From JANWHQ01 sp963775275 (lineage in GTDB: Bacteria; Pseudomonadota; Alphaproteobacteria; Caulobacterales; Caulobacteraceae), in contig CAVZII010000004.1 of assembly GCA_963775275.1 (NCBI GenBank), positions 186,001 through 250,000 of the forward strand: 64,000 nucleotides of DNA, written 5' to 3'. The translations under genes and the position numbers were made by a program. The number at the start of each line of letters is the position of its first letter. Within the stretch, counting starts at the first letter, position 1. The notes beneath the pieces are model-generated. The model was not told where the DNA came from. It made no database searches and saw nothing but the letters and a program-made list of their open reading frames with translations. Of the stretch, positions 15,200 through 24,018 are shown piece by piece.

Positions 15200-15427
15200 C
15201 TACCTGTCGGCTTCCCACACTGCCGTCAACGCAGACAAGTCGACATCCGCCACGCCCTCGGCCAGTGCGGCCTTCATGCAAGTCCGAGCCGCCATGCGAG
15301 CCCGAATCGAGTTGCTGTGCTCGTCGCAGGTCCGTCTCGCGGCGCCCTTGATGTCCTCGTAAAGTTGTTGAGCAGACCTGCCGCTTGCGAAGTTTGTGTC
15401 CTGTACGGACGCCACGCCGGTCCGCAA
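15200..15427 (-). CDS. UrcA-like protein, possibly lacking its signal peptide
   Basis: The 75-residue frame resembles the C-terminal part of UrcA-family proteins, which are small exported proteins common in Caulobacterales and sphingomonads. The LYEDIKGAARRTC and AARTCMKAALAEGV segments, with two cysteines, match the family. The only start is TTG, and a stop lies about 45 bases further upstream, so the usual N-terminal signal peptide is missing in this frame. It may be truncated or shifted. It is convergent with the cytochrome c gene. Confidence 0.45.
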   Translation of the reverse strand: MRTGVASVQDTNFASGRSAQQLYEDIKGAARRTCDEHSNSIRARMAARTCMKAALAEGVADVDLSALTAVWEADR

Positions 15428-15784
15428 CTGGCCGTGATCCGGGGCGACCGCTGAGCCCGCCCGCAGGAATCAAAGCGAAAAGTTGAAACAAATAACTTGC
15501 GTCTTCGGTGGGTAATTCGGCTGGTCTGCCAGAAATTCTTGCTTTTGCTGTCACTACACCGATTACGACAGTCGCTAACCCGGTCCCAGGCTCGACTTCC
15601 GCCCCGGCGGTCCGCTCGGAGTGGAACGCCAGAGTGTGTTCCTGGCGCCTTCCCGGTGACGGCCCGCGCCAGAAGGCGCACGACTGCTCTGCACTCATCT
15701 CAGACGTTCGAACCGACCGGGTCTCCAGGGGTGGCCGGAGCCAGGACGGCGATGAGCGCGGGTCCGAGGACAGGCCTTCCTGGG
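15428..15784. other. Gene-free stretch of lower GC
   Basis: This lies between the UrcA-like gene and the YVTN propeller gene, both on the minus strand. It contains a relatively AT-rich segment (about 15475-15570) that may hold the UrcA promoter on the minus strand. I see no convincing ORF, RNA or repeat. Confidence 0.4.
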
Positions 15785-16858
15785 CTATTTCGCCGGCGCC
15801 GCGATGACGCCCCAGGGGCGTTCGCCCAGGCGCATCTTGCCGATGACCTTCATCGTGGCCGCATCGACGATGGTCATGTCGTCGGAGGGGCCATTGGCGG
15901 TGTAGAGCCGCCGGCCGTCGGCGCTGATCGCCACGCCCCAGGGCCTCTGGCCGACCGCCAGCGGCGGGGCGGGCGCGCCGGAGGCGGCGTCGATGGCGAC
16001 CAGCGTCCCGCCGCGCCCGGTGGTGACGTAGACCTTGGCGCCGTCCGGCGAGACGACCACGCCCATCGGCCTGGCCCCCTGGCCGGGCAGGGCGAAGGTG
16101 CGCAGGACCTTATGAGCGCGCGCGTCCATCTCGGTGACGGCGCCCTGGAGCTCGTCGGTCACATAGGCCCGCGCGCCGTCAGGGGAGAAGGCGATGCTGC
16201 GGGGCCGTCCGCCGACGGGGACGCGGGCGATCACGCGGCGTGCGGCCACGTCGATCACCGCCACCTTGTCCTCGCCCTCGACGGTGACATAGAGGAACCG
16301 TTCGTCGGGGCTGAGCGCGACGCCTTCCGGCTCGTCGCCGACGGGTATGCTGCCGATCGCCTTTCGCGCCACCGGATCGAGGATCACGACTGCGCCCGCG
16401 GCCTCGCTGCCCGCATAGATCAGGCCCGAGCGCGACACCGCCAGCTGCTCGGGATTGGCGATGCCGCGCACCACGCCTACCAGCTTGCGCGAGCCCAGGT
16501 CGAAGATGCCGATCCCGTCCGCGCTGGGGTCGGGGGGCGGCAGCTTGCTCTCGTCGGTCCCGGGCGGGGCGACCGGTGAGCCCGAGAGCGCCACATAGAG
16601 CGTGCCCCCGTCGGGGCCGAGCTTGATCCCGCGCGGGCGCTTGCCGAGCGGATAGGTCCCCAGCACCTTGCCGCTCGAGCCATCGACGATGCTGAGGTCG
16701 CCCGAGAACTCGTTGGTGACGAACACCATGTTGGAGCCGGGCCCGCCCTGCCCGCCCCGGCCGCAACCGGCGAGCGCCAGCATCGCGGCCAGGACCAGGA
16801 AGAAGGCGGCCTGGTGGCCGACCTGGGCGCCGGTTCTGGAAGCTCTCGGCCTGTCCAA
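15785..16858 (-). CDS. YVTN-repeat beta-propeller lipoprotein
   Basis: This 357-residue protein has a lipobox LALAGC at about 27-32 and then about seven YVTN-type blades, for example IAFSPDGARAYVTDELQGAV, VVVSPDGAKVYVTTG and VAISADGRRLYTANG. Such proteins accompany PQQ dehydrogenase systems, and this one lies between two of them, both on the same strand. The start is TTG at 16858 with GGGAG 7 bases upstream. The role is unknown; possibly an accessory of the quinoprotein pathway. Confidence 0.88.
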   Translation of the reverse strand: MDRPRASRTGAQVGHQAAFFLVLAAMLALAGCGRGGQGGPGSNMVFVTNEFSGDLSIVDGSSGKVLGTYPLGKRPRGIKLGPDGGTLYVALSGSPVAPPGTDESKLPPPDPSADGIGIFDLGSRKLVGVVRGIANPEQLAVSRSGLIYAGSEAAGAVVILDPVARKAIGSIPVGDEPEGVALSPDERFLYVTVEGEDKVAVIDVAARRVIARVPVGGRPRSIAFSPDGARAYVTDELQGAVTEMDARAHKVLRTFALPGQGARPMGVVVSPDGAKVYVTTGRGGTLVAIDAASGAPAPPLAVGQRPWGVAISADGRRLYTANGPSDDMTIVDAATMKVIGKMRLGERPWGVIAAPAK

Positions 16859-16918
16859 TCGATCGCTCCCGTGTTGGACCCGGGCCCCGATGTTCGCCTA
16901 CGGGCGCCGTCCGCCGCG

Positions 16919-16948
16919 CGAGGGGACCGATCGCGATCGGTCCCCTCG
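16919..16948. other. 30-bp perfect palindrome
   Basis: CGAGGGGACCGATCG and its exact complement CGATCGGTCCCCTCG are joined without a loop. It lies 60 bases upstream of the YVTN gene start. It could be an operator or the base of a cruciform; no T-run supports a terminator. The rest of the 287-base gap holds a CCCTC/GAGGG-type inverted repeat at about 17015-17085. Confidence 0.5.
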
Positions 16949-17145
16949 CAGCGCCGCTGCCATCATGCTTCGGCGCTGCCGTCCAGATACAAGGGGCCGG
17001 GAGGCCTTGCCGGAGAGGGTGTTCAACCCCTCTTCCGGCGGGCTCCGCCCGCCACCTCCTCCCGCCAGGGGAGAAGGTTCGTCCATGGTTGCCCTCAACT
17101 TAGCGCATCAGGGCCTTCGCCGGACGCGCGAAATCAAGCGTCCTG

Positions 17146-19206
17146 CTACTGACCTGCCTTCTCCTGCCCCCCGTCCGCGGGCGTGACGATGATCTCGCCG
17201 TACTGCCAGGGGAACTCCTTGGCGTGGTAGACGTAGGTCCCCGGCTTGTCGAACACGTGCGCCCCGATATCGAGCGGGTGCAGCGTGTCCGTCGACCAGG
17301 ATCCGTCGACGGCGACGATGGTGTGGTCGAGCACGCCGTTGTTCCTCCAGCTGACCTTCTCGCCGGCCTTCACGCGCACGCGGAAGGGGTTGAACTCGTA
17401 TTCGTCCTGGATGGCGTGCTGGCCGGTGAGGCCCATGTCGGTGACGAGCGAGGCGGTCTCGATGTTCGGCTTGTCCGAGACCTTGCCGGAGAAGTTCTCC
17501 CTGGGCGCGATCACCGGCGCCGGGCGCTGGGGCAGGGTTCCGCCGAGCTTGAAGAGCCAGATCGAGCCGCCAACGACGCTGGCGATGTACTCCTGACCGT
17601 CGTGCTCGAAGGCGACCGGCGGGCCGGCGACGGTGGTCCCGACCTGGAACTTCCACAGGAGCGCGCCGGTCCTGGCGTCATAGCCCTGGAGCTCGCCGTC
17701 GCCGGCGTTCTGGAACAGGAGCCCGCCCCCGGTGGTCAAGGCGCCGCTCGGCCTTCCGCGCTGGAAGTGCTGCTGCCAGGCGATCTTGCCGGTGCGGCTG
17801 TCGATGGCGGCCAGGACGCCGTAGCCCAGCTTGCCGATCCCCGGCGCCCGATTGCTGAAGCCGAGGCTGTAGAAGTCGGGGTCCTTGGACCTGCGGAACC
17901 ATTGCAGCCCGGCGCCGCCGGTGGCGTAGAAGAAGCCCGTCTTGGGATCGAACGCCATGGGCGTGGAGCGCATCCCGTAGACGGGCTCCAAGAGGTTCGG
18001 CTTGTCGACCGCCGCGGGCGTGAAGAAGCAGCCCAGGTCGAAGCCGTTGGGCAGCGGCTGGGTCTTCCAATAGTCGCAGTCGGGCAGCACGGCCTGGGCG
18101 CCGACGGGATAGGGCTGGGTCCTGGCCGTCTGCTGGTAGGCGTCCTGGGGCACGGGACGCTCCTCGATCTCCTGCAGCGGCTTGCCGGTCGCCCGGTCGA
18201 GCATGAACAGGTAGCCGTCGGTGCGCATCGCCCCGATCGCCTTGACGGCCTTGCCCTTCACCTTGGCGTCGAACAGCACCGGCGCTTCGGCGATGTCCGC
18301 TTCCCAGATGTCGTGGTGCACGATCTGGTAGTACCAGCGCAGCTGGCCGGTCTTGTTGTCCAGGGCGACCACGGAGTCGGTGTAGAGGTTGTCGCCCGGC
18401 CGGTATTCCCCGCCGTATTGCGGGACCGCGTTGCCGGTCACGTAGTATTGCAGGCCGAGCTTGGGGTCGTAGACCCCGTCTAGCCAGATGGCGCCGCCGC
18501 CGTGCAGCCAGGCGTTGTTGCCCTTGGGCCAGGTGTCCGATCCCGGCTGCCCGGGCGAAGGCGTCACATAGAACCGCCACGCCGCCTTGCCGGTCTTGGC
18601 GTCGACCGCGATGATCTGGCCGCGGTATCCGAAGTCGGCGTTGGTGCCGATCGAGACCACGCCGTCGGCGAACAGGGTCGCCCCGGACGCCGAGCCGGTC
18701 GGCTCGCCCGAGGGGGGCGAGAGCGGCGCCTTCCAGGCGAGCTGGCCCGTCTTCTCGTCCACCGCGACAAGGTTGGCCTCGCCCGGGGCCCCGGCGGCGA
18801 AGAAGACCTGGCCGCCGCCGACCGCCACGCCGCCGCGCGCCGGCGAGCCGCCGGGGTCATAGCGCCACGCGACCTTCCCGGAATCGATGTCGACGCCGTA
18901 GACGTAGCGCAGCGAGGTCAGGAACATCATGCCGCCATCGACCACGGGGGCGGTGCGGGCCGAGGTGGCTGGCGCGATCCCTTCGATGATCGCGGCCGCG
19001 CCGAGCCTCGACACGGTCTTGGCGTTGATCTGCTTCAGCGGCGAATAGCGCTGATTGTCCGCGCCGTTGACGGCGGGCCAGTCCGCCCTGGCCAGCTGGG
19101 GGGCAAGGCTGATCGCGGCCGCCAGCGCGACGACGGCCCCGCGCGCTCGCATCGCCGTCGATCCCGTCGTGGCGCGCTCCTTTGCCGCGATCCATGGTCG
19201 ATGCAT
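17146..19206 (-). CDS. PQQ-type beta-propeller protein with C-terminal cupredoxin domain
   Basis: This 686-residue exported protein has a PQQ-dehydrogenase-like propeller (WPAVNGADNQRYSPLKQI at about 40-57, then many GKxxW blades) followed at about 600-680 by a cupredoxin-like fold (EYEFNPFRVRVKAGEKVSWR, LDHTIVAVDG, PGTYVYHAKEFPWQYGEII). The usual Cys-His-Met copper ligands in YxCxxHPWMxG are here His, Phe/Glu and Gln, so a type 1 site is doubtful. The start is set at ATG 19206; ATG 19152 gives a cleaner signal peptide. It lies upstream of the YVTN gene on the same strand. Confidence 0.88.
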   Translation of the reverse strand: MHRPWIAAKERATTGSTAMRARGAVVALAAAISLAPQLARADWPAVNGADNQRYSPLKQINAKTVSRLGAAAIIEGIAPATSARTAPVVDGGMMFLTSLRYVYGVDIDSGKVAWRYDPGGSPARGGVAVGGGQVFFAAGAPGEANLVAVDEKTGQLAWKAPLSPPSGEPTGSASGATLFADGVVSIGTNADFGYRGQIIAVDAKTGKAAWRFYVTPSPGQPGSDTWPKGNNAWLHGGGAIWLDGVYDPKLGLQYYVTGNAVPQYGGEYRPGDNLYTDSVVALDNKTGQLRWYYQIVHHDIWEADIAEAPVLFDAKVKGKAVKAIGAMRTDGYLFMLDRATGKPLQEIEERPVPQDAYQQTARTQPYPVGAQAVLPDCDYWKTQPLPNGFDLGCFFTPAAVDKPNLLEPVYGMRSTPMAFDPKTGFFYATGGAGLQWFRRSKDPDFYSLGFSNRAPGIGKLGYGVLAAIDSRTGKIAWQQHFQRGRPSGALTTGGGLLFQNAGDGELQGYDARTGALLWKFQVGTTVAGPPVAFEHDGQEYIASVVGGSIWLFKLGGTLPQRPAPVIAPRENFSGKVSDKPNIETASLVTDMGLTGQHAIQDEYEFNPFRVRVKAGEKVSWRNNGVLDHTIVAVDGSWSTDTLHPLDIGAHVFDKPGTYVYHAKEFPWQYGEIIVTPADGGQEKAGQ

Positions 19207-19386
19207 GATCCTGCCCCGTCGAGTTGATTGTGGTTTCTGCTTGGCCGGAGCTTTGGCCATGCGGCGAGCGCCGTCAACGCCGGCCCGCGCTTGCGGCCCT
19301 GATCGGCGTGCGTTCGGCTGCTGAAACGCCGCGGCTTTGCGCGCCGCCCGTCCGCGAGGGCCGTGCAGGCGTGCTAACGTCGCCGG

Positions 19387-19779
19387 GTGGCGACAACGAG
19401 CGAGACGGACCTTTCGCTCTGGAAGCAGGGCCTCTGCGCCGTGCCCGACGAGGTGTGGGCGCGCCCGGACCTGCGCACCCTGGTGCTCGCCGACAATCAG
19501 CTGACGGAGATCCCGGACCGCGTCGGCGCGATGCGGCGCCTGCGCATGCTGGATCTGGGGCGCAACCGGCTGGCCGCCGTCCCCGAGGCGCTGGGCGAGC
19601 TGGAGCAGCTCAGCGACTTCCTCTACCTGCACGACAACAGGCTGACCGCGCTGCCCGCGTCCCTCGCGCGGCTCACCCGGCTCCGATGCCTGAACATCAG
19701 CGGCAACGCCTTCGAGGTCCTGCCCGCCCCTGAATGGCTGGCCGAGCTCGAGGCGCGGGGCTGCGCCGTCTATCGTTGA
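19387..19779 (+). CDS. Leucine-rich-repeat protein
   Basis: This 130-residue protein is made of about five leucine-rich repeats: LRTLVLADNQLTEIP, LRMLDLGRNRLAAVP, SDFLYLHDNRLTALP and LRCLNISGNAFEVLP. The start is GTG. It has no signal peptide or other domain, so it is probably a small cytoplasmic binding protein. It ends 134 bases before ligE. A 180-base gap separates it from the divergent propeller gene. Confidence 0.88.
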   Translation: MATTSETDLSLWKQGLCAVPDEVWARPDLRTLVLADNQLTEIPDRVGAMRRLRMLDLGRNRLAAVPEALGELEQLSDFLYLHDNRLTALPASLARLTRLRCLNISGNAFEVLPAPEWLAELEARGCAVYR

Positions 19780-19913
19780 CGAGCGGCGAGGGGCGCGGGC
19801 GGGAGAGGCGGCGAGCCGGTTCCCACGTCGCCCGAAATCGGTAAGGTCGCCTGACGGGGGCCAAGGCGAACGGGCGCGGGACGGCGCGCGGGTGAGGACC
19901 AAGGGAGGCCGCG

Positions 19914-20762
19914 ATGGCCAAGGACAACAGGATCACGCTCTACGATCTGCAGCTTCGTGACGGACAGACCATCAGCCCCTTCGTGTGGGCGACCAAGTAC
20001 GCCATCGCGCACAAGGGCTTCGAGATCGACATCGTGCCGGGCGGCTTCACCGGGATCATGGAGCGCACGGGCGGCCGTTCCGAGCGCCTGCCGGTGATCG
20101 TGGACGACGGCAAGTGGGTGCTGGATAGCTGGCTGATCGCCCAGTACCTGGACGAGACCTATCCGGACCGCCCGACCCTGATCGGGGGCAAGCCGGTCGA
20201 GGTCGCCACCAAGTTCATCGAGAGCTGGCTGTGGAGCACGGTGCTGCGCGAGTGGATGCCCAACATCGTCCAGGACTACCGCGACATGGTCCTGGACGTG
20301 GACTGGGACTACATCACCAAGACCCGCACGCCGCCGGGCAAGACGCTGGAGGAGGTGCAGGCCGGCCGCGAGGACCGCCTGCCGCTGATCCCGCCGAAAC
20401 TGGAATTGCTCCGCACCGCCCTGCGCGAGACGCCGTGGCTGGGCGGGGACTCGCCGAACTACACCGACTACCGGGCGCTGTCGGTCTTCCTGTTCATGGC
20501 GGCGGTGGCGACCACGCCGGTGCTGACCGACGACGACCCGATCCGCGACTGGGTGGACCGGGGCTTCGACCTCTACGGCGGTCTGGGGCGCCATCCCGGC
20601 ATGCACCCCATCTTCGGCCTGAAGCTGCGCGAGGGGGACCCGGAGCCCTTCGTCAAGGCGCCGCCCGGCGGGGGCCTGGCCAAGCGCAACACGGGCCCGG
20701 ACTCCACCCGCGAGGAGACCCAGCGGATGCAGGCGCGGCTGAAGGAGAAGGCGCCGGCCTGA
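19914..20762 (+). CDS. ligE: LigE-type glutathione-dependent beta-etherase (GST family)
   Basis: This 282-residue protein resembles LigE of Sphingobium along its whole length, judged from memory: ITLYDLQLRDGQTISPFVW, KGFEIDIVPGGFTGIMERTG, DDGKWVLDSWLIAQYLDE, RGFDLYGGLGRHPGMHP and FGLKLREGDPEPFVK. LigE cleaves beta-aryl ether bonds of lignin-type dimers with glutathione. The conserved Ser is S21 in TISP. The thioredoxin-like domain is about 1-90, with a helical domain after. The RBS is GGGAGG. An operator-like palindrome and then a PQQ dehydrogenase follow. A related GST with another ether substrate is possible. Confidence 0.87.
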   Translation: MAKDNRITLYDLQLRDGQTISPFVWATKYAIAHKGFEIDIVPGGFTGIMERTGGRSERLPVIVDDGKWVLDSWLIAQYLDETYPDRPTLIGGKPVEVATKFIESWLWSTVLREWMPNIVQDYRDMVLDVDWDYITKTRTPPGKTLEEVQAGREDRLPLIPPKLELLRTALRETPWLGGDSPNYTDYRALSVFLFMAAVATTPVLTDDDPIRDWVDRGFDLYGGLGRHPGMHPIFGLKLREGDPEPFVKAPPGGGLAKRNTGPDSTREETQRMQARLKEKAPA

Positions 20763-20779
20763 CCGGCAGGCCCCCGATC

Positions 20780-20794
20780 GTTGAATCATTCAAC
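20780..20794. promoter_or_regulatory. Palindrome GTTGAATCATTCAAC
   Basis: A perfect 7-bp inverted repeat around one base lies 17 bases after the ligE stop and 250 bases before the PQQ dehydrogenase. The context ATCGTTGAAT-ATTCAAC-ATTG recurs at 49959 before the TauD-type gene, so it is probably the site of a common regulator, perhaps of TetR or MarR type. Confidence 0.5.
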
Positions 20795-20866
20795 CAATTG
20801 CCGCCGCCCGGCGGAGGCGCTAGCCTTCCGCCGAGAAGGTCGCCGGCTCGAGGTTTACCTTCTTCG

Positions 20867-20988
20867 ACCGTCATGGCCGGGCTCGTCCCGGCCACCCATG
20901 AACACGGCGCATCACGGCATCCTCCGACCGCCGTGTGCATGGGTTACGGGCATGTCGCGGCTTCGCCGCTCCAGCCGGTAATGACGGT
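20867..20988. repeat. Palindromic intergenic element (family A)
   Basis: The outer arms are ACCGTCAT and ATGACGGT. Nested inside are GGCCGGG/CCCGGCC, CCATG/CATGG and ACACGGC/GCCGTGT. The same outer arms and the inner ACCCATGA/TCATGGGT recur at 58132-58309. It is an extragenic palindromic repeat in the leader of the PQQ gene. Confidence 0.6.
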
Positions 20989-21043
20989 GAGGTCGTGAGC
21001 TCCGTCCGAGCACGAAGCGTTCCGGTTTAGGGAGAGGCCCCAG

Positions 21044-22993
21044 ATGCGAATTCGGATGGCGCTGGCGCTGGGCGCGGCGGTGACGGCGTCGGCGGCCATG
21101 GCGGGAGCGGCGCCGGCGACTGGCGTCTCCGCAGGCGTGTCGCCGGGCGACTGGCCGCGGTTCGCCCGCGACATGGCCGGCGACCGCTATTCGCCGCTGA
21201 GCGAGATCAACACCGCCAACGTCGCCAAGCTGGAGCCCGCCTGGACGTTCAGGGTGCGGCCCGAGGGCGGCGGCGGGGCCGTCTCGGAGACCTCGCCGAT
21301 CGTGGTCGACGACGTGCTCTACCTGCCCATCGGCAACGCCGTCGTGGCGATGCAGGCGGACACGGGCAGGGAGATCTGGCGCCATCCCGTGGCCCCGGGC
21401 GCGGTGCGGCGGGGCGTGTCCTACTGGCCCGGCGACAAGGACCACGCCGCGCGGATCTTCTTCTCCAACGGCAAGGCCCTGATGGCGCTGGACGCCGGGA
21501 CGGGGGCGGCGGTCGCCAGCTTCGGCCAGGACGGCGAGGTCGCGCTCGATCCGCCCTACGGCGGGCCGCCGACGATCTACAGGAACGTCCTGATCGCGGG
21601 CGCCAACACCGCCGAGATGCCGATCGGGCCGCCCGGCGACACCCGCGCCTTCGACGCGGTCACCGGCAAGCCCCTGTGGGTGTTCCACACCGTGCCGCGG
21701 CCGGGCGAGGCGGGCCACGACACCTGGCTGGACGACGGCTGGAAAGGCCGTTCGGGAACCAATGTCTGGGTCTGGTACATGACGTTGGACGCCCAGCGAG
21801 GCATCCTCTACATGCCCGTCGGCGGCCCCTCGCCCAACTACTACGGCGGCGACCGGCCGGGCCCGAACCTCTTCGGCAACTCGGTGGTGGCGGTGGACGC
21901 CGAGACCGGCAAGCTGAAGTGGTGGTTCCAGACCATCCACCACGACCTGTGGGACTCCGACCTGCCCGCTCCGCCGACGCTGGTGGATATCAAGGTCAAG
22001 GGCCGCACCGTTCCGGCCCTCGCCGAGACCGGCAAGTCCGCCTTCATGTACATCCTGGATCGCGTGACCGGCAAACCGGTGTTCGGGGTGAAGGAGACGC
22101 CGGTCGAGAAGGCCGACGTGCCCGGCGAATGGTACTCGCCGACCCAGCCGATACCGGTGACGCCCCGCCGACTGGTGCGCGACCGCTGGACGACGGCGGA
22201 CGTCGTGACCGCCGAGGACACCAACGCGGCGCACGCGGCCGCCTGCCAGGCGCTGCTCAAGCAATACGGCGGGAGCTTCCACAACTCCGGCCCCTTCACC
22301 CCCTACTTCCTGCACGAGGACGGCGGGCCGGTTAAGGCGTCGCTGCGCACGCCGATGAACGGCGGCTCCAACTGGGGCGGCACGGCCGCCGATCCCACCA
22401 CCGGCTACCTCTTCGTCAACACCAGCGACGGCGGCTCGATCGGCTTCATGGAGAAGCGCAAGGCCGGCGTGGTCTACGGCCGCGGCGACGAGAGCTCGCC
22501 CCAGCTCTACGACCGCGCGAGCCTGTCGGGGCCCGGCGCCTACACCTCGTTCAGCGCGAGCTTCACGGACGCGGACGGCAAGAAGGTCACCCTGCCCTGC
22601 GTCAAGCCGCCCTGGGGGCTCCTGACGGCGGTGAACGGCAACACCGGCCAGATCGCCTGGCAGGTCCCGCTCGGCGTCAGCGACGACCTGCCGGCGGGCA
22701 AGCAGGACACCGGCCGGTACAACGAGCTCGGCGGGCCGATCGTGACGGCCGGCGGGCTGGTCTTCATCGGCGGGACCGACGACCACCGGTTCCGGGCCTT
22801 CGATTCCAGGACCGGCAAGGAGCTCTGGACCCGCAAGCTGGAGTACAACGCCCAGTCGCTGCCGATCACCTACCGCGGCAAGGACGGTCGCCAGTACGTG
22901 GCCGTCGTGGCCGCCGGCGGCGCGGGCGACAAGGGCCCGGACGGCAAGAGCGACAATAACCAGTCGCTCATCGTGTTCGCGTTGCCGAGGTGA
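21044..22993 (+). CDS. Periplasmic PQQ-dependent dehydrogenase
   Basis: This 649-residue quinoprotein has a signal peptide (about 1-28) and the same propeller architecture as the gene at 12173: DWPRFARDMAGDRYSPLSEI, the IHHDLWDSD segment and FDSRTGKELWTRKLE. There is no cytochrome domain. The RBS is AGGGAGAG. It follows ligE on the same strand with 281 bases between, and a periplasmic VOC gene follows after 110 bases. This suggests a unit for oxidising alcohols of aromatic origin, an inference from the LigE neighbour. Confidence 0.92.
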   Translation: MRIRMALALGAAVTASAAMAGAAPATGVSAGVSPGDWPRFARDMAGDRYSPLSEINTANVAKLEPAWTFRVRPEGGGGAVSETSPIVVDDVLYLPIGNAVVAMQADTGREIWRHPVAPGAVRRGVSYWPGDKDHAARIFFSNGKALMALDAGTGAAVASFGQDGEVALDPPYGGPPTIYRNVLIAGANTAEMPIGPPGDTRAFDAVTGKPLWVFHTVPRPGEAGHDTWLDDGWKGRSGTNVWVWYMTLDAQRGILYMPVGGPSPNYYGGDRPGPNLFGNSVVAVDAETGKLKWWFQTIHHDLWDSDLPAPPTLVDIKVKGRTVPALAETGKSAFMYILDRVTGKPVFGVKETPVEKADVPGEWYSPTQPIPVTPRRLVRDRWTTADVVTAEDTNAAHAAACQALLKQYGGSFHNSGPFTPYFLHEDGGPVKASLRTPMNGGSNWGGTAADPTTGYLFVNTSDGGSIGFMEKRKAGVVYGRGDESSPQLYDRASLSGPGAYTSFSASFTDADGKKVTLPCVKPPWGLLTAVNGNTGQIAWQVPLGVSDDLPAGKQDTGRYNELGGPIVTAGGLVFIGGTDDHRFRAFDSRTGKELWTRKLEYNAQSLPITYRGKDGRQYVAVVAAGGAGDKGPDGKSDNNQSLIVFALPR

Positions 22994-23009
22994 GCCTCAC
23001 TATCTCACT

Positions 23010-23041
23010 CCGCTCATCCCGGCCTTCGCCGGGATGAGCGG
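23010..23041. terminator. Strong hairpin after the PQQ dehydrogenase
   Basis: A 14-bp perfect stem CCGCTCATCCCGGC / GCCGGGATGAGCGG with loop CTTC starts 16 bases after the stop codon. It lacks a U-tract and belongs to the CATCCCGGC-type repeats common in this window, so it may be an mRNA-stabilising stem rather than a terminator. Confidence 0.4.
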
Positions 23042-23103
23042 TAGAGATTGAATCGTCTCGGGATTCACCAACGCCAACTGAGTACAGAGCCCAGAGAAAG
23101 ACC

Positions 23104-24018
23104 ATGCACAGACACCTGAGAGCCGCCCTGATGGCCGCAGCATTGGTGACCGCGGGTTCGGCCCCCGCGCTGGGCCAGCCCGCCGCCTCCGCCGACACGG
23201 TCGCGCCGGCCAGGCCGCATCTCATCCAGGCCTCGATGAACGTCTACCGCCGCTTTCCGCCGGAGATCCGGGACAAGATGGTGGAGTTCTACAACATGGT
23301 CCTGGGGCTGCAGGCGCTGACCCCGATCAACCTCGGCGGGGGCCAGCAGATGCTCCTGTTCAAGGTCGGCGCGGGCCAGATCAAGCTCGCCTCGGGCCTG
23401 AAGCAGGGGCGCCAGTACCACCCCGGCGGCGCGGTGAACGACGCCACCGGCATCAGGGTGATCACCTTCTACTTCCCCGACGCGGCCGCCCTGGCCGAGC
23501 GCTTCAAAGCCGCGGGATATCCGGCGCCGGTGTTCAAGGACCGGGGCGACGGGACGCGCGCGGCCCTGGTGAAGGATCCCGGCGGCTTCAACCTCGAGCT
23601 GGTCGCCGCGCCCGGCGCGTCGCCCGAAACCTACGGCAAGGTCGACGTCGGCATCAACTCGGCGGACCTGGCCAAGAGCGAGGCCTTCTACCGCGACTTC
23701 GTCGGCCTGACGCCCGAGCCGCTGGTGAAGGACGAGGTGCTGGGCGTGACCAAGCATCCCTTCCGCAACGGGACCACCACTATCGAGCTATGGTCAGTCG
23801 GCAAGAACCTGCCCGCCGACACCGGCAGCGCGGGCGTGCAATACATCACCGACAACGTGGCCGCGGTCGCCGCCCTGGCCACGGAGAAGGGCGTCACGGT
23901 GGAAGAGCCCTTGGGCGGCGTGCCGGGATTCCCCGTGCGCACGGTCTGGCTGAACGACCCGGACGGGGCGACGGACTATTTCTACCAGTTCGTCGGCCAG
24001 CGCGGCGGCGGGCGCTAG
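23104..24018 (+). CDS. Exported protein with two VOC domains
   Basis: This 304-residue protein has a signal peptide (about 1-24, ending PALGQ) and two tandem VOC-like domains: about 42-165 (MNVYRRFPPEIRDKMVEFYN, VKDPGGFNLELVAAPG) and about 178-300 (VDVGINSADLAKSEAFYRDF, LNDPDGATDYFYQFVG). VOC enzymes are normally cytoplasmic, so export is unusual. It is likely co-transcribed with the PQQ gene upstream. Its TAG stop at 24016-24018 is also the first three bases of the dual-hairpin repeat. Confidence 0.85.
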   Translation: MHRHLRAALMAAALVTAGSAPALGQPAASADTVAPARPHLIQASMNVYRRFPPEIRDKMVEFYNMVLGLQALTPINLGGGQQMLLFKVGAGQIKLASGLKQGRQYHPGGAVNDATGIRVITFYFPDAAALAERFKAAGYPAPVFKDRGDGTRAALVKDPGGFNLELVAAPGASPETYGKVDVGINSADLAKSEAFYRDFVGLTPEPLVKDEVLGVTKHPFRNGTTTIELWSVGKNLPADTGSAGVQYITDNVAAVAALATEKGVTVEEPLGGVPGFPVRTVWLNDPDGATDYFYQFVGQRGGGR

